Shown in pieces: positions 23,901 through 34,922 of a stretch of DNA of 64,000 nucleotides. The notes under the pieces were generated by a model. It did not search any database and was not told the origin of the DNA. It worked only from the letters and a program-made list of their open reading frames with translations. The stretch covers positions 4,777,501 through 4,841,500 of the forward strand of contig JAITYX010000046.1 in NCBI GenBank assembly GCA_021018815.1. Direction: 5' to 3'. Position numbers and translations under genes: made by a program. Origin of the DNA: Talinum fruticosum (Eukaryota; Streptophyta; Magnoliopsida; Caryophyllales; Talinaceae). Within the stretch, counting starts at the first letter, position 1, and every line of letters begins with the position of its first letter.

Positions 23901-25322
23901 TGGTGATGTCCGAAAAGTAAGGTGGAAACCACCGTTGAGCTTAGCGTTAAAGTTTTCAGTTTTGGAAACAGACAACCCCGACACGACGTTTGACGCTTGT
24001 TGAGAAGTAGAAAAGCCTTGTCTGTTGGTGATTAACGGCTTGAAGCCGGTTATTTTTGTATTTCAAAATGACATAACCTCGTTTTGATTACCTACAAAAG
24101 TAAACAATTTTGGTTCTCAAAGTAGAAAATACTTTTGTCCAAGATTAGGCACATATAATAATTTAATTAAGATAATTAAGTGCATAATTATGTCGACCTA
24201 GAAGAGTGGAATTTTTGACTCTAATATTCATTATCCTCAAATTCCATCGGACTAAGTCCTAAGAAAGATCAAGTTATAAGAGTGAAAACATCGAGTATAA
24301 GAACTTGATCTCGAAAAATATTTCTCAAACAAACAAATTGACTTAGAAAGATGAATTAACATTGTAATTCACTTTACTTCAAAATATGCAATCGGTGCCT
24401 CGTTAAAAAGTGTTAGAGAGAGATTATTTGAAAAGTGATGTCCGAGTGACTCAAAAACAATAATGTGAGAAGATAGACAAGAATGTGTGTTTTGAGTTGG
24501 TCGGAATCGAATGAAAACTTATGCAGGAGTTTCTATAGCACTCGGAATGACTTGTAATCAAAACTTAGGAGGGATGAGGTTTGTACCGAGTCTTTGGGTA
24601 GTACTTAGAATGATCTAGATTCGAGTCCGAGTCTTCAAGCATGAAACTGGACTTAAACAAAAACTCTATTGAGGTATGATTGGATCTCTGCTATATCTCA
24701 CATCCAGTAGAGGCGGACATTATGTTTACTCGTCCGCCTTTGTACAAAATTTCAAGCTAATCCCAAGGAATCACATCTCGATCGCGGTAAAGAGAATCTT
24801 TAGATATCTTGTAGGGACTCGGAATCTTAGTCTATGGTTTTCAAGAGACTTAGAACTTACCTCACTTGGATACGCAAATGCCGACTATGCTAGATACAAG
24901 GTTGATGGAAAGACCACATCAGGAGCATGCTAACTTCGGGTCAATCCCTTATATCTTGGCACTCAAAGAAGCGGAACTCATTTGCTCTATCAACTGCTAA
25001 AGCTGAGTACATTGCAGCTAGAGCGTGTTGTTCTTAGATTCTATGGATCAAGCAACAGTTGAAGTATCTTGGCCTTTCTTTCAAACCTATCCCAATCAAG
25101 TGTGACAATCGAGTGCAATCAGCACATTGAGAATCCAGTTCAACACTCAAAGACAAAGCATATTGAGGTCGGTATCATTTTCCGAGAGACCATTCTGAGA
25201 AAGATGATATTGAACTTGAATTCATTCCTACGAAATTTCGGTTAGTTGATATTTTCACTAAGCCACTTAGTGAGGATAAGTTTTGTTTTATTAGGAATGA
25301 GCTTGGAATAATTAATGCATGA
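20990..25322 (+). pseudogene. SIRE-C pol: pre-integrase to RNase H, interrupted and broken
   Basis: The pre-integrase domain is at about 21090-21300 (SWTWYHRLGHVGMHSIKKL). Integrase follows to about 21990, with a TAG in the DDYSRFTW block and GVVERKNRTLEE kept at about 21597-21640. RT lies at about 22400-23160 with the YVDD box at 22938-22949. The solo LTR splits the region between RT and RNase H. Coding text resumes at 24643 (MIGSLLYLTSSR) and ends with the TGA at 25320-25322 after NELGIINA. Frameshifts and stops are frequent. Confidence 0.88.
23179..24637 (-). mobile_element. SIRE solo LTR inside SIRE-C pol
   Basis: It is a 1459-bp LTR on the - strand flanked by a perfect AGCAT (23174-23178 and 24638-24642). 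Its first bases read TTAAGG instead of TGAAGG, and the other end is GTCCGAGTCTTCA. SIRE-A shows the uninterrupted polyprotein at the matching place near 1795. It is the footprint of a full insertion that lost its interior by recombination between its LTRs. Confidence 0.93.
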
Positions 25323-25723
25323 TTATATGATTTTCTTATTGAACTTGTCTTGCATGATTATCTGTTATATGTCTCTCTTGGCCTTAATAACAATTGGTTG
25401 AGTTGACCGAGTGAAACCGAGCTAGGAGTTATTCACGTGCTTGAGTTTTTGAGTCACTCAGAAACCATACTGAGTCGGACTCGGTTTTGAGCAAAATAGA
25501 CATCAATCTTCCGAAATCATCTCTAGATAAGTGGAGAATTTTAGAAATTTCTTTTAAAATTTCTCTTTCTCTCTCCTTCTATTGCGCGCATCGGTCGAGA
25601 GAATTTGTCGTTGGGAGAAAGTCACTGGAATTCTAACCGTTGGAGAGCGGAAATGTCACACCTGTCCGAGGTGACCGTTGGAGGTTTAGGTCGGATCGAA
25701 TATTGAAGGACATTCCTTTTTGC

Positions 25724-25731
25724 TATAAATA
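25724..25731 (+). promoter_or_regulatory. Internal TATA box of SIRE-C
   Basis: TATAAATA lies 157 bases before the ATG of the 3' ORF, as in the other three copies. Confidence 0.58.
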
Positions 25732-25846
25732 GCATCCCTTTACCTTCATTTTGCTACTTTACTCTCTGCTTACTCTCTATGCTTATTCGCTTTCGTTCTC
25801 GAAATTCTCGGTGCTTACACTCTCTTTTTCCTCTCTTTCTCTTTCG

Positions 25847-25868
25847 ACTCTCTCTCTCTCTCTCTCTC
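25847..25868 (+). repeat. (CT)n microsatellite in the SIRE-C leader
   Basis: About eleven CT units lie just before the 3' ORF start, matching the tract of copy A. Confidence 0.9.
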
Positions 25869-25880
25869 AAATCTTCAGCC

Positions 25881-26332
25881 ATGCGTAAAAGAGATTGGAC
25901 CCAAGATTTTCTAGGGTCCGTGACCAAGAAACCTCGTACCAAACAAACTTAAAAGGGTACCTCTAACCCCTTGAAACTGTTCGTCACCTAACACCTCACG
26001 TTGGATTTCAAGTTCTTCCCAAATACATCATTTTTGTGGTTGCCTCACATCAAAACCATTGGAGTCTACCATTTTCTATGCTTCGGTGAGTTCATCTACC
26101 CGAACTCGTTGCCGAGTTCCTACTCGTAACATGTCTTACTCGAGGGAGTCATCACCTCACGAGTCCGAGACACGGTTGTTTGTATCAACCTCTCCCTCCT
26201 CCACTGAATTTTCGAAGTCTCCTCTCTCTTCTTGAACTGCAATCCCATCCCTTTCAATGAGATCACGGATGAGTTCTTCGAGAAATATGCTAAGGAGGTC
26301 CCCGAGTCACGAAAATATTTCTCGGTGACTTA
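25881..26332 (+). pseudogene. SIRE-C 3' ORF, N-terminal part only
   Basis: It starts MRKRDWTQDFLGSVTKKPRT at ATG 25881. A TAA interrupts it after 23 codons, but the frame then continues as HLTLDFKFFPNTSFLWLPHI without the one-base shift seen in A and D. This copy therefore shows the likely original frame across that point. It ends near 26332 at the junction with other DNA. Function is unknown. Confidence 0.68.
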
Positions 26333-26440
26333 AATGAGTGTGATTATTTTTAGATTTAATCTTACGCTTGTGAGGCTTTAGAGATACGTGGGGAGCGCTG
26401 AATAATCTTTGCATGGGTGCAAAAATAAAAATAAATAATG
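26333..26440. other. Unassigned DNA after the SIRE-C breakpoint
   Basis: It is AT-rich sequence without a recognised element, probably the edge of the Tat remnant F. Confidence 0.4.
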
Positions 26441-26972
26441 AACCTTCTTGAGTCGGTCCAATTTGTGCATTTTAGCTAAAAGTCCAAAATTACCTTCCTC
26501 TTTTAGGTCGGTCCAATAATTACATTTATTTATTCTTTCATTAGTCAAAAATAAATTCATCTCAAAATAGGTGAGTCCATATTTGCATTCCTTTTTACAT
26601 TTAGCCAACATCAAAATCATCTCAAAGTAGGTGAGTTCAATCTTGCATTTTATTTTGCATTAGCCAAAATTAGATTCATCTTTAATTAGGAGAGTCCTTC
26701 ATTTGCATTAGGCAAAATTAAAATCCATTCCAAGTAAGGTGAGTCCATTCATCTCATTTTTGCATTAGCCAAAATTAAAATCCATCCCAAGTAAAGTGAG
26801 TCCATTCATTTCATTTTCACATTAGCTAAAATTCAATTCATCTATAATTAAGAGAATCCTTCATTTCCATTAGCCAAAGTAAAATTCATCTCAAATTAAG
26901 TGAGTCTGTTTTGCATTGTCATGTTTCATTTAGCCAAAATAAAAATTTATCTCTAATTAGGAGAGTCTTTCA
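26441..26972 (+). repeat. Leader minisatellite of Tat element F (about 60 bp unit)
   Basis: About eight or nine worn units are present, built around TGCATTAGCCAAAATT, ATTCATCTCAAA and GTGAGTCCATTCATTT. The same repeats lie before the gag of copy G (62310-62497 and 63068-63330). Their place upstream of gag in both copies suggests a repeated 5' leader, although an LTR location is also possible. Confidence 0.8.
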
Positions 26973-28391
26973 TGAAGGTTTGCTCTTGGAGAGTCTTAGT
27001 CACCCTAGAGGGGGTGAATAGGGTGGTGGGGAAATTTTTAACAATGAATGAAGGATTAAAGTTTAAAACAAACTTTGAATCTATCCGAGTCTAGATTGCA
27101 CTCAAAAAAAGTGTGAACTCGAATTACGTGGAAACCCTCCTAGGGAAGAAAACCACGGCTAGTGCTAATCCAAGCACCAAGTTAAATCCACTATTTTGAA
27201 TCCATAAAATACGAGTAGACAAACTCAACCAGAATTGCTCTCTTAAACAATTCCTTATAAAGTTTTCCTAGACTTAGAAGTTCCCTTATCCGATCTTGTA
27301 CTTCCTAACCGAGGTAACCTTTACAGTTAGGGAGAACCGAGCTAAGTTAACCCTTACAACTCAATTAAGGGACCTAACTCGGAAAGTAAGAAAGAGTGTG
27401 TGACTGATTACAAGACCTTATAACTCAGAAAATATGAATTACAAGTCGAGAGTTGTAAGTAGAAGATTGAGTATGAATACAAAGATTTTCGCTTAAGTAA
27501 TGTGTATTGATAATAAATCCAGCAACCTTTAAGTCCCGAGAGTTGGCTTCTATTTATAGATGACCAAGCACATTAGCCGTTGTGACTATCTTCCGAATAG
27601 AAGTCCTTTGTGACCGTTGTAATGGTTCTTTTGGGTCGCTCGGAAAAGATCTATTGAGATGTGAACGTTGTGCAACGGCTCTTGAGTCCTTAGGATGTCC
27701 CAACCCACTTGGTGGTGTCCGAAATGTAAGGTGGAAACCACTTGTTGAGCTTAGCGTTGAATATTTCCAGTTTTGGAAATAGACAACCCCGACACGATGT
27801 CTAGGTCTTGTTTAAAAGTAGAAAAGCCTTGTGTGATGGTGATTGACAGCTTGAAGCCGGTTATTTTTGTAATTCAAAAATAGGATAAGCTCGTTTAAAT
27901 AACCTACAAAAGTAACCCAATTTTGGTTCTCAAAGTATAAAATACTTTGGTCAAGATTAGACATAGATAATAATTTAATTAAGAAAATTAAGTGCATAAT
28001 TATCTAATTCGAGAGAAGAATGGAATTTTCCGAGCCTAATATTCATTATACTCAAATTCCATCTAAGTCGATCCGGACAAAGATCAAGTTAGACAGAGAA
28101 TATCGAGTATGAGTACTTGATCTAGACAAATATAGTTCAAACAAACCATGCTTACTTAGAGAGTTGAATTAACGCTATAATTCACTTGAGCTTAGAATAT
28201 GAAGTTAGACTTGAGTTTCAAAGTGTTAGTGAGATTGTTTGAACATGCGATATTGTCCGAGTGACTCGGAACCATCAATGTGAATTGATGAGCAAGAGTA
28301 TACTTTCCGAGTTAGTCGAAACGAATGAAAACATATGCAATAGTATCCGTAGCACTCGGAAAAGTTTCTATTTCACTCAAAATAGTTTCTA
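26973..28391 (-). repeat. SIRE LTR E, clipped at its right end
   Basis: On the + strand it starts TGAAGGTTTGCTCTTGGAG and follows the family LTR to about 28391, where it passes into Tat sequence. About 250 bp of the LTR terminus are missing, including the CTTCA end and the right target duplication. No SIRE interior is attached. The LTR TATA box is near 27550 (- strand). Confidence 0.87.
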
Positions 28392-28397
28392 ATGTGC

Positions 28398-28712
28398 ATT
28401 CAAATAAAAAACATATCATTTTCTTTTATATTTGGATCAATCGTTCCTCGGGTCAAGCGGTTAAGCCCTATCTCCCCTAAAAATTTTCCACTAGCCAATA
28501 CTAACCATACTTTTTGGGATACGGGATAGGTAATCCAACTCAAATTTGGAACCCCGGCTCAAAGGTGTAAGAAGTAGGAAGTCTACTTCACCATCAATAC
28601 GATCGACACCGAGTACATCCCGCATTAGCATGCACCACAACGAGTATGTCCCGCATCTTTACTCGTAACACCGGTGCGTCGTCCAAAGTCCAAACACAAT
28701 CCTCCTCCAAAA
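28398..28712 (+). other. Leader of Tat F gag
   Basis: This non-coding stretch matches 63370-63685 of copy G (shared words include AAATAAAA.AGCATATCATTT and CGTCGTCCAA-like text). I see no primer binding site that I can name. Confidence 0.6.
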
Positions 28713-29520
28713 ATGGCCAATCTGCTAAAGCAAACCCCCATGATGACCTTGATCAAAGAGTCCGTTGGTAAAGTAGAAGCCAAGATTAAGGCTCAGGATA
28801 GGAAGATTGAGTCAATAGCGAAACCCTCAATCTCATACGCAAATACCTAAGAAGAAATCAAAGTCCAAAGAGAAATCAAAAGAAGGAGAATCCTACCCTG
28901 AATCCCAACCTCAATCGGATCCACGAATAGATCGGATAGAGAAGCAGTACAGGGAATCATCAATGATTAATAACTACTATTTGGCCTATGGATTAACTTC
29001 GATCCCTAAAGGCAAGCTACCCCAAAGTTTACCATGTCCGACATTAAGTTTCAAGGAACCGAGAACCCTCACCATCACGTAAGAAACTTTGTGGGGGCAA
29101 TGACTTTCAAGAATGTACCGGAGGACACATAGCATGTCATCTTCCCGTGGACATTTAACACGAGATGTCATGAAGTGGTACAACGCTATTGACCCACACA
29201 AGGTCACAAAGTGGAAGGATCTTTGCCAGGAGTTCTTACATCAATACTCCTACAATACTAATCTACCGAGTCACTCTTCGGGACCTAGAGTTGATTAAGT
29301 AAGAAGACAATGAAATCTTCACTAACTTCCTCACTCATTGCAGAGCAAAAGCTACCCACATGACTAATTGACCATCCGAAAAGGTCGAGGTTAGAATCAT
29401 CATCAAGAACTTGCAACCCGCCTATTATCGGCACTGAAGTTCTTACCCCTTATGGACTTCAAAATAGTTAGAGATGCTAGCATGCTCATAGAAGAAGAAC
29501 AAGCTTCAACCGACTAGAAG
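28713..29520 (+). pseudogene. Tat F gag (broken)
   Basis: The ATG at 28713 opens MANLLKQTPMMTLIKESVGK. Copy G has the same start (63686) with a stop at codon 4. A gag core of the Retrotrans_gag type follows: a TFKNVPEDT block, then VMKWYNAIDPHKVTKWKDL and FLHQYSYNTNLP (about 29165-29275). Near 29440-29510 the worn end includes LPLMDFKIVRDASMLIEEEQ. Several frameshifts and stops break it. Gag forms the particle that packages the element RNA. No zinc knuckle or protease follows. Confidence 0.8.
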
Positions 29521-30160
29521 ATCATCCAATGAGCCTATCACTCATCAAGGATACTAACAAAGCTTGCTTTTTCCCTTTTCCATATTCATTATATGTTCAT
29601 TTCCTTTTCCTATCTTCCAAAAATTAAAAAAAAAAAAACACAAACCCAAATCACCTCCTTTTAAACTACGAAGGCTCGATTTCCACTATAGCGAGATACG
29701 TAGGAAGCCCATGAGGTCCGACCTTCTTCTCCTTTGCATGAGTCAAACTCCTAATGACACAAAATTAAATAACAAAGCACCATAAAAGGAATTACTCAAT
29801 CAAGTAGCAACAAGCATCGGATCGGTATCATGAAGGTCATTGGCACCGCGAGCTTCAAAGAGATTCCATCAAAGCGCACCAACTCTTGAACATTTGAGAA
29901 GAGCTACACACAAGCACCCAAGAAGACGTGGGGGCTCATGATTAAAAGAATCATACAACTCTAAGAATACTCAAGGGAAGACACAAATTGTCTAATTTAC
30001 AAAGGAGCTATTAGCACACAAACTAAATGCCAAATTCGGAATGAGGCACATAACCTTGTGGAACATCATATTTCAAGCAGGCGTAGCCTAGAATAATCAC
30101 CAAGTCTAGGCAAGAATTTCTACAAGCATCCATCCCTATTCGACGAAAGTGGATAAAAGT
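29521..30160 (+). other. Non-coding part of Tat F between gag and the minisatellite
   Basis: A poly-A run at about 29628-29638 is the only clear feature. I find no pol domains here. Confidence 0.6.
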
Positions 30161-30662
30161 TGAGATTCAAGCCTAACAGCGGTCAACATCGGACACCTCG
30201 GTCGAGCTTCGAGCCCAGCAGCGGTTAAGGTTCGGACAATCCCAGTCCGGCTTCGAGCCTAACAGCGAGTCAAGGTTTAGACACATCCCGGTCGAGTCTA
30301 AGACCCAAGAGCGGTGAAGGTTCGGACACCCGTCGACTCTCGGGCCCAACAACGATCAAGGTTCGGACAACCCCGTCGAGCTTCAAGCCCAACAACGGTC
30401 AAGGTTCGGACACACCTAAGTGAAGTCTCGGACCCAAGAGCGGTCAAGGTTTAGACACAACTCGGTCGAGTTTTAGGCCTAGTAGCGATCAAGGTTCGGA
30501 CACAACTTATTCGAGTCTCGGACCCAAGAGCAATCTAGGTTCAGGTACCCCGCCGTTGAACTTCGAGCCAAACACCGGTTAAGGTTCGGACACATCCCAA
30601 GTCGAGCTTAAGACCCAATAGTGGTCAAGGTTCAAACATCTCCTCCATCGAACTTTAGGCCT
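30161..30662 (+). repeat. 45-bp minisatellite in the Tat F 3' UTR, left part
   Basis: About eleven units of about 45 bp run through the segment, built around GCGGTCAAGGTTCGGACAC followed by TCGAGCTTCGAGCCCAACA or TCGAGTCTCGGACCCAAGA. The two unit types partly alternate. The array is cut by SIRE-D at a unit ending TTTAGGCCT and resumes at 41436. Confidence 0.9.
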
Positions 30663-32263
30663 TGAAGGTTTGCTCTGGGAGAGGCTAAGTCACCCTAGAG
30701 GGGAGTGAATAGGGTGATAATGAAATTTGCTTGAAATTTAAAATAGACATGAATCCGAGGTGAGCGAGAGTCAAGGATGAACTCACAAAAGTACTAACTC
30801 GGGATTCAGTGAAGAGTGAAGAAACAGATTAAGCGGAACTTTGAAACTGTTTGAGTTTAGAATGCACTCGGAAAAGTAATAACTCGGAAAGTACGTGAAA
30901 ACCCTCCTGAGACACACGGACCGTGCTAATCCAAGCACGAAATCAAATCCACTATTTTGAGTCCACAAAATTGAATAGGCCGACTCAACCCGAGTTGCCC
31001 CCTTAGGCAACTCCTTACAAGTTTTTCCTAGACTTAGAAATTACCTTATATGATCTAGTACTTCCTAACCGAGATCACCCTTACAAGTTAGGGACAAGCT
31101 GAGCTGAGTTAACCTTTACGGCTCGGTCAAGGGACCTTACATAGAGAGTAAGAAAGAGAGTGTTTGTAACTAAGTACAAGACCTTACAACTCAAAGAAAT
31201 AATAAATACGAATTGGAGTTGTAAGTAGAAGATTAAGAATGAATACAATGACTTTTACTCAAGTATGTGTATTAACAATTGGCTCAAGCAATCTTCAAGT
31301 CTTGAAAGTTGGCTTCTATTTATAGATGACCAAGCGGCTTAGTCGTTGTGTCCACCTTCGACTAGAAGTCCTCTGTGACCGTTGTAATGGATTTTCCGAG
31401 TCACTCGGAAAATATCCGTTGAGATATGAACAGTGGGCAACGGCTCTTGACTCCTTTGGAAGTCCCAAAACCATTGGTGGTGTCTTGAAAGATAAGGTGG
31501 AAACCACCGTTGAGCTTAGTGTTGCGTAATTCCAGTTTTGGAAATAGACAACCACGACACAATGTCCGGGGCTAGGTCGAGGTGGAAAAAGCCTTGTCTC
31601 GCTAGTGATCCGACGTTTTGAAGCCAATTACTTTTACAATTCAAAATTAGGATAGCCTCATTTGAATAACCTAAAAAAGTAAATCAATTTGGTTCTCAAA
31701 TTATCAAATAATTTGGTCCAAGATAAGACACGAGATAATAACATAATTAAGATAATTAAGTGATAAATTATCCGAGTCGGAAAAGGAATGGAATTTTCCG
31801 AGTCTAATATCCATGATACTCAAAATTCCATCTTAGTAAGTCTAGAAGATAATCAAGTCAAAGTAGAAGATCAAAGTAAACAAACTTGATCTAGACTAAA
31901 CAAAGTTCACACTAAATATGCTGACTTGGAATAGTAAGTTAACAATGTAATTCTCGTAACATGAAGTCGGACTCGAGTTTATGTGCGTGAAATAAAGTGT
32001 TTTGAACATGCGATATAACTGAGTTTTGAGTGACTCGGAACCGAGTGTGAAGTGGTAAGTACAAGTATGCTTTCTAAGTCATTCGAGTCACGTATAAACA
32101 TATATAATAGTTTCTATAACACTCGGAGAAAATGTTATATCACTCGTAAAAGCTTCTAAGGCACATGGAATGGCTTGAAATCAAAACCCTATAAGAGATG
32201 AAGTCTTATACTCGATTCCTTGATGGAACTCGGAAAAGTGTAAGTATAAAGTCCGAGTCTTCA
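30663..32263 (-). repeat. SIRE-D 3' LTR
   Basis: On the + strand it starts TGAAGGTTTGCTCTGGGAG and ends GTCCGAGTCTTCA (1601 bp). It is very like the right LTR over long stretches, with scattered differences and small indels. I did not compute an identity. The TATA box is at 31317-31324 (- strand). Confidence 0.94.
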
Positions 32264-32276
32264 ATCTCCCCTTTTT
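32264..32276 (-). promoter_or_regulatory. Polypurine tract of SIRE-D
   Basis: On the - strand AAAAAGGGGAGAT directly precedes the 3' LTR, as in copy A. Confidence 0.88.
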
Positions 32277-32529
32277 GATGAAAGGCATTCCATACTTAGA
32301 CAAAAACTTTGTTAGTGATATAAGTCTTATTTTGTAAGCTTGCTCGGAAAATAACTTAAGATTTCATAGCTATCGAGTAAGAAAAGACATAAATCCAGAT
32401 AGACAACAATTATTAATGAAATGCATGTACTTCATTAACGTCAAAGAAAAATATTTAGAGAGGGTGAAAGAGACTCCCCTAAACAAGACAACAAAATTTT
32501 TCTATCTATTGTCCTCCTTGCCTTTCAGC

Positions 32530-32551
32530 AAAAAAAAAAAAAAAAAAAAAA
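32530..32551 (+). repeat. Poly-A run in the SIRE-D 3' UTR
   Basis: It is a run of 22 A on the + strand (T on the element strand). Copy B has a shorter A-rich stretch at the same place (about 6785). Confidence 0.9.
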
Positions 32552-32626
32552 GGGTAGAATACAACGAGAAGTACATATTTGATGTCCGGACAAAAGAGAA
32601 AAACTTGAAATACTATGAATAAAACA

Positions 32627-34262
32627 TTAAGAAACTAAGGAGGGGATGGATCGAGTCGAGGTTGAGTAGGAAGGACGAGTGGTGCGCCGGCGCTGATAAG
32701 ATCTTGACGATGTGCTTTAGCGCGACGAAGGAAGTACGAGGAATCTCCGGTATCGGCTCGGTTATAAGTGGTCGACCCGAAGTAGGTCGTCTAGAGGCTC
32801 GTCCTCTTGGAACTTAACGACTAGAGAGGTGTGCTCGAGCTTACTCGCGGCTGACTATCCTTGGTCAACGAGTTCTTCGACCCACTCGGAGCTGCCATGC
32901 GAGCCGATCACCTCCGGTTGCGCTTCAGAGCACCCGGACCCTCGATTCGTTGCTCCTTGTCATTCTTGCTCTCTTTGTCCTTCTAGCTCTCCTTGATCGA
33001 AGGAGCTGCCTCAGCCGTAAGCTCCTCTGCTTCTTCTCCTTCTTCTTCTTCTTCTCCTCTATCTAAGGAGGACTTGACGGGGCTCGAGGATTCCTTAGAG
33101 GTGTCCGAGTTACCTGGACCCTGAGCTGCCTTGGATCTTCTCTCTCGAAGGAGCTCGAGAAGCTTTGCTCTTTTACTAGAGCCTTCATCTTAAGGAGCAC
33201 GTCCTGCTCGCTCTCGAATTTGAGATTGGACGGTTTTCGGTTGATGGTCATGGACTGGAATACAGCCTTGAATGACCGAAGAAGGTCCTTGAGTTCCAAG
33301 GACACAGAAGAGATTTTGTCCATGAAAGCCGTGGACAAAATGGAAGAAAGAGTTTTAGAAGCACCTGAGGTGGAGGCACCACCAGGTGGAGCAAGAAGAG
33401 AAAGAGGCGCTTCGATCCGAGTCCGAGGCGGAGAGGGTGGCCTTACCTCCGAGTCGTGGATCTAGACACCAGGTTTGGTTTCCTGGTATCCGTACCCAAG
33501 AAGTTCCTTCTTGCCGACTACAATGGCAGCCTCGAAACGGTGTTCGAATCCGAGGGAAGAGGAACTTTGAACTGTTTGAAAATGAGAGTGAGAAAAGCAC
33601 CGAAGGGAAGAGGGATGTTCTTCTTGTTACGAGTTTGAGCTCGTACAGCGGCTATTTGCTCAATGATAGTGGGAAAGAGGTCTACTTCGTAGCCCTCTAG
33701 GAAATCAAAAAGAGCTTTAAGATGCTTGGAGTTGGGGTTCTCCTTGCTTGGAATGCTCTGTAAGAAGAAGGTTCTCATCAAGAAGAAACATAGAAGACGA
33801 GCTTCGACTTTAGTTGGGTCACGAAAAGTTTTTGCGTGACCTGTGGAACTCTTTGGCATACTTTTCAAAGAAGTCGTCGACGACCTCATTGAAAGGTATT
33901 GGATTGTTGTTCAAGAAAAGGGAAGATACTTTGAACGGATGATGGAGGAAGGAAGTATTGATTCGAACGAGTGATGTTCCGAACTCCGGAGGTTAGAATA
34001 CCCTCGGAGCTGGAAAGATGAGTGTAAAACTCGAGAGACGAGTTCGGGATAGATGAACTCGCTGAAACAGAGAAAGTTGTAAACCCCGGTCGATTGTATG
34101 TGAGGCAACCACGAAAATTTTGTGGTTGGGAAAAATTTATCATCCAGCGCAAGGTGCTCGGGTGACAAGAGGTTTTGAATTTGAGAGGCCTTCCTGGCTT
34201 TTTGTGTGGGGTTTCTTGGTGGCAGAGCCAAGAAAATCAGGGTGAGAACCTCTTTTTGGCAT
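32627..34262 (-). pseudogene. SIRE-D 3' ORF (env-like position), broken
   Basis: It reads on the - strand from ATG 34262-34260 (MPKRGSHPDFLGSATKKPHT) to the TAA at 32629-32627 after IPSLVS. The first frame stops after CAG, at the same point as in A, and continues one frame over as LALDDKFFPTTKFSWLPHI. The middle part (about 33889-33518) has a 123-codon open stretch with KVEARLLCFFLMRTFFLQS and EVDLFPTIIEQIAAVRAQT. The C-terminal third is charged and low in complexity. I see no clear membrane segment or known enzyme domain. Function is unknown. Position between RNase H and polypurine tract fits the env-like ORF of SIRE elements. Confidence 0.75.
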
Positions 34263-34514
34263 TTTGATGGAGAAAAGAGAGAGAAGATAAGCTTCAGAGA
34301 GAGGAGGAGGAAAGAGCTCGAAGAGAGTGAAAGAGAAGAATAAAAAGTAGAAGAAGAAACAGTTTGAGAGCAACGAAGCTTACTTGAGATGTTCTTCATG
34401 AAGCTTGAGATCACCGGGTATCGCTTTAATCACAGAGAGCTTGTTCACGAAGATTTGATTTCGGGAGAGAGAGTAAGCAAAGAGTAAAGTAAAGAAATGA
34501 AGGAGAATAGGCGC

Positions 34515-34522
34515 TATTTATA
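34515..34522 (-). promoter_or_regulatory. Internal TATA box of SIRE-D
   Basis: TATAAATA on the - strand lies 260 bases upstream of the 3' ORF ATG, followed by a (CT)-rich leader on that strand. Confidence 0.58.
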
Positions 34523-34922
34523 AGAAAATAATCGTCCTTCAATATCCGTTTCGACTCAGCTCTTTCGGCGGTCATCTCAAAGCGGTGTGACTGTTCCCTT
34601 CTTCAACGGTTAGAATTCCAGCGGTTTGTCTCCCAACGACTAGTTGTCCGATCACGACGCGAGAGAGAGAGAGAGAGAAAAAGAAAGATTTTGAAAATAA
34701 ATTCGAAATTCTCCACTTGTCTAGAGATGATTTTAGAAGTTTAATGTCCATTTTTCTCAAAGTCCGAGTTCGACTCGGGTGAGTTTCGAGTGACTCGAAA
34801 CTCGAAATAGATAATAACTATCGGCTCGGTATGATCGAATCAACTTAACTAATGGTTATTAACGAATCGTAAGCACATAACACATAATCATGCAATGAAA
34901 TTTTCACATAGAAAATACATAA

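Larger units (their letters stand above)
20984..26332 (+). mobile_element. SIRE-type element C, truncated at both ends, carrying a solo LTR
   Basis: It starts within the pre-integrase region, immediately after the B LTR, and runs through integrase, RT, RNase H, the internal TATA box and the start of the 3' ORF. It ends abruptly near 26332, where the text changes to unrelated DNA. A - strand SIRE solo LTR is inserted at 23179-24637. The left part (5' LTR, gag, protease) is not in the window. Confidence 0.88.

Noticed and set aside
30161..30662. 45-bp array as centromeric satellite
   Set aside because: It is short, bounded by Tat 3' UTR sequence and a polypurine tract, and is better explained as an element-borne minisatellite.
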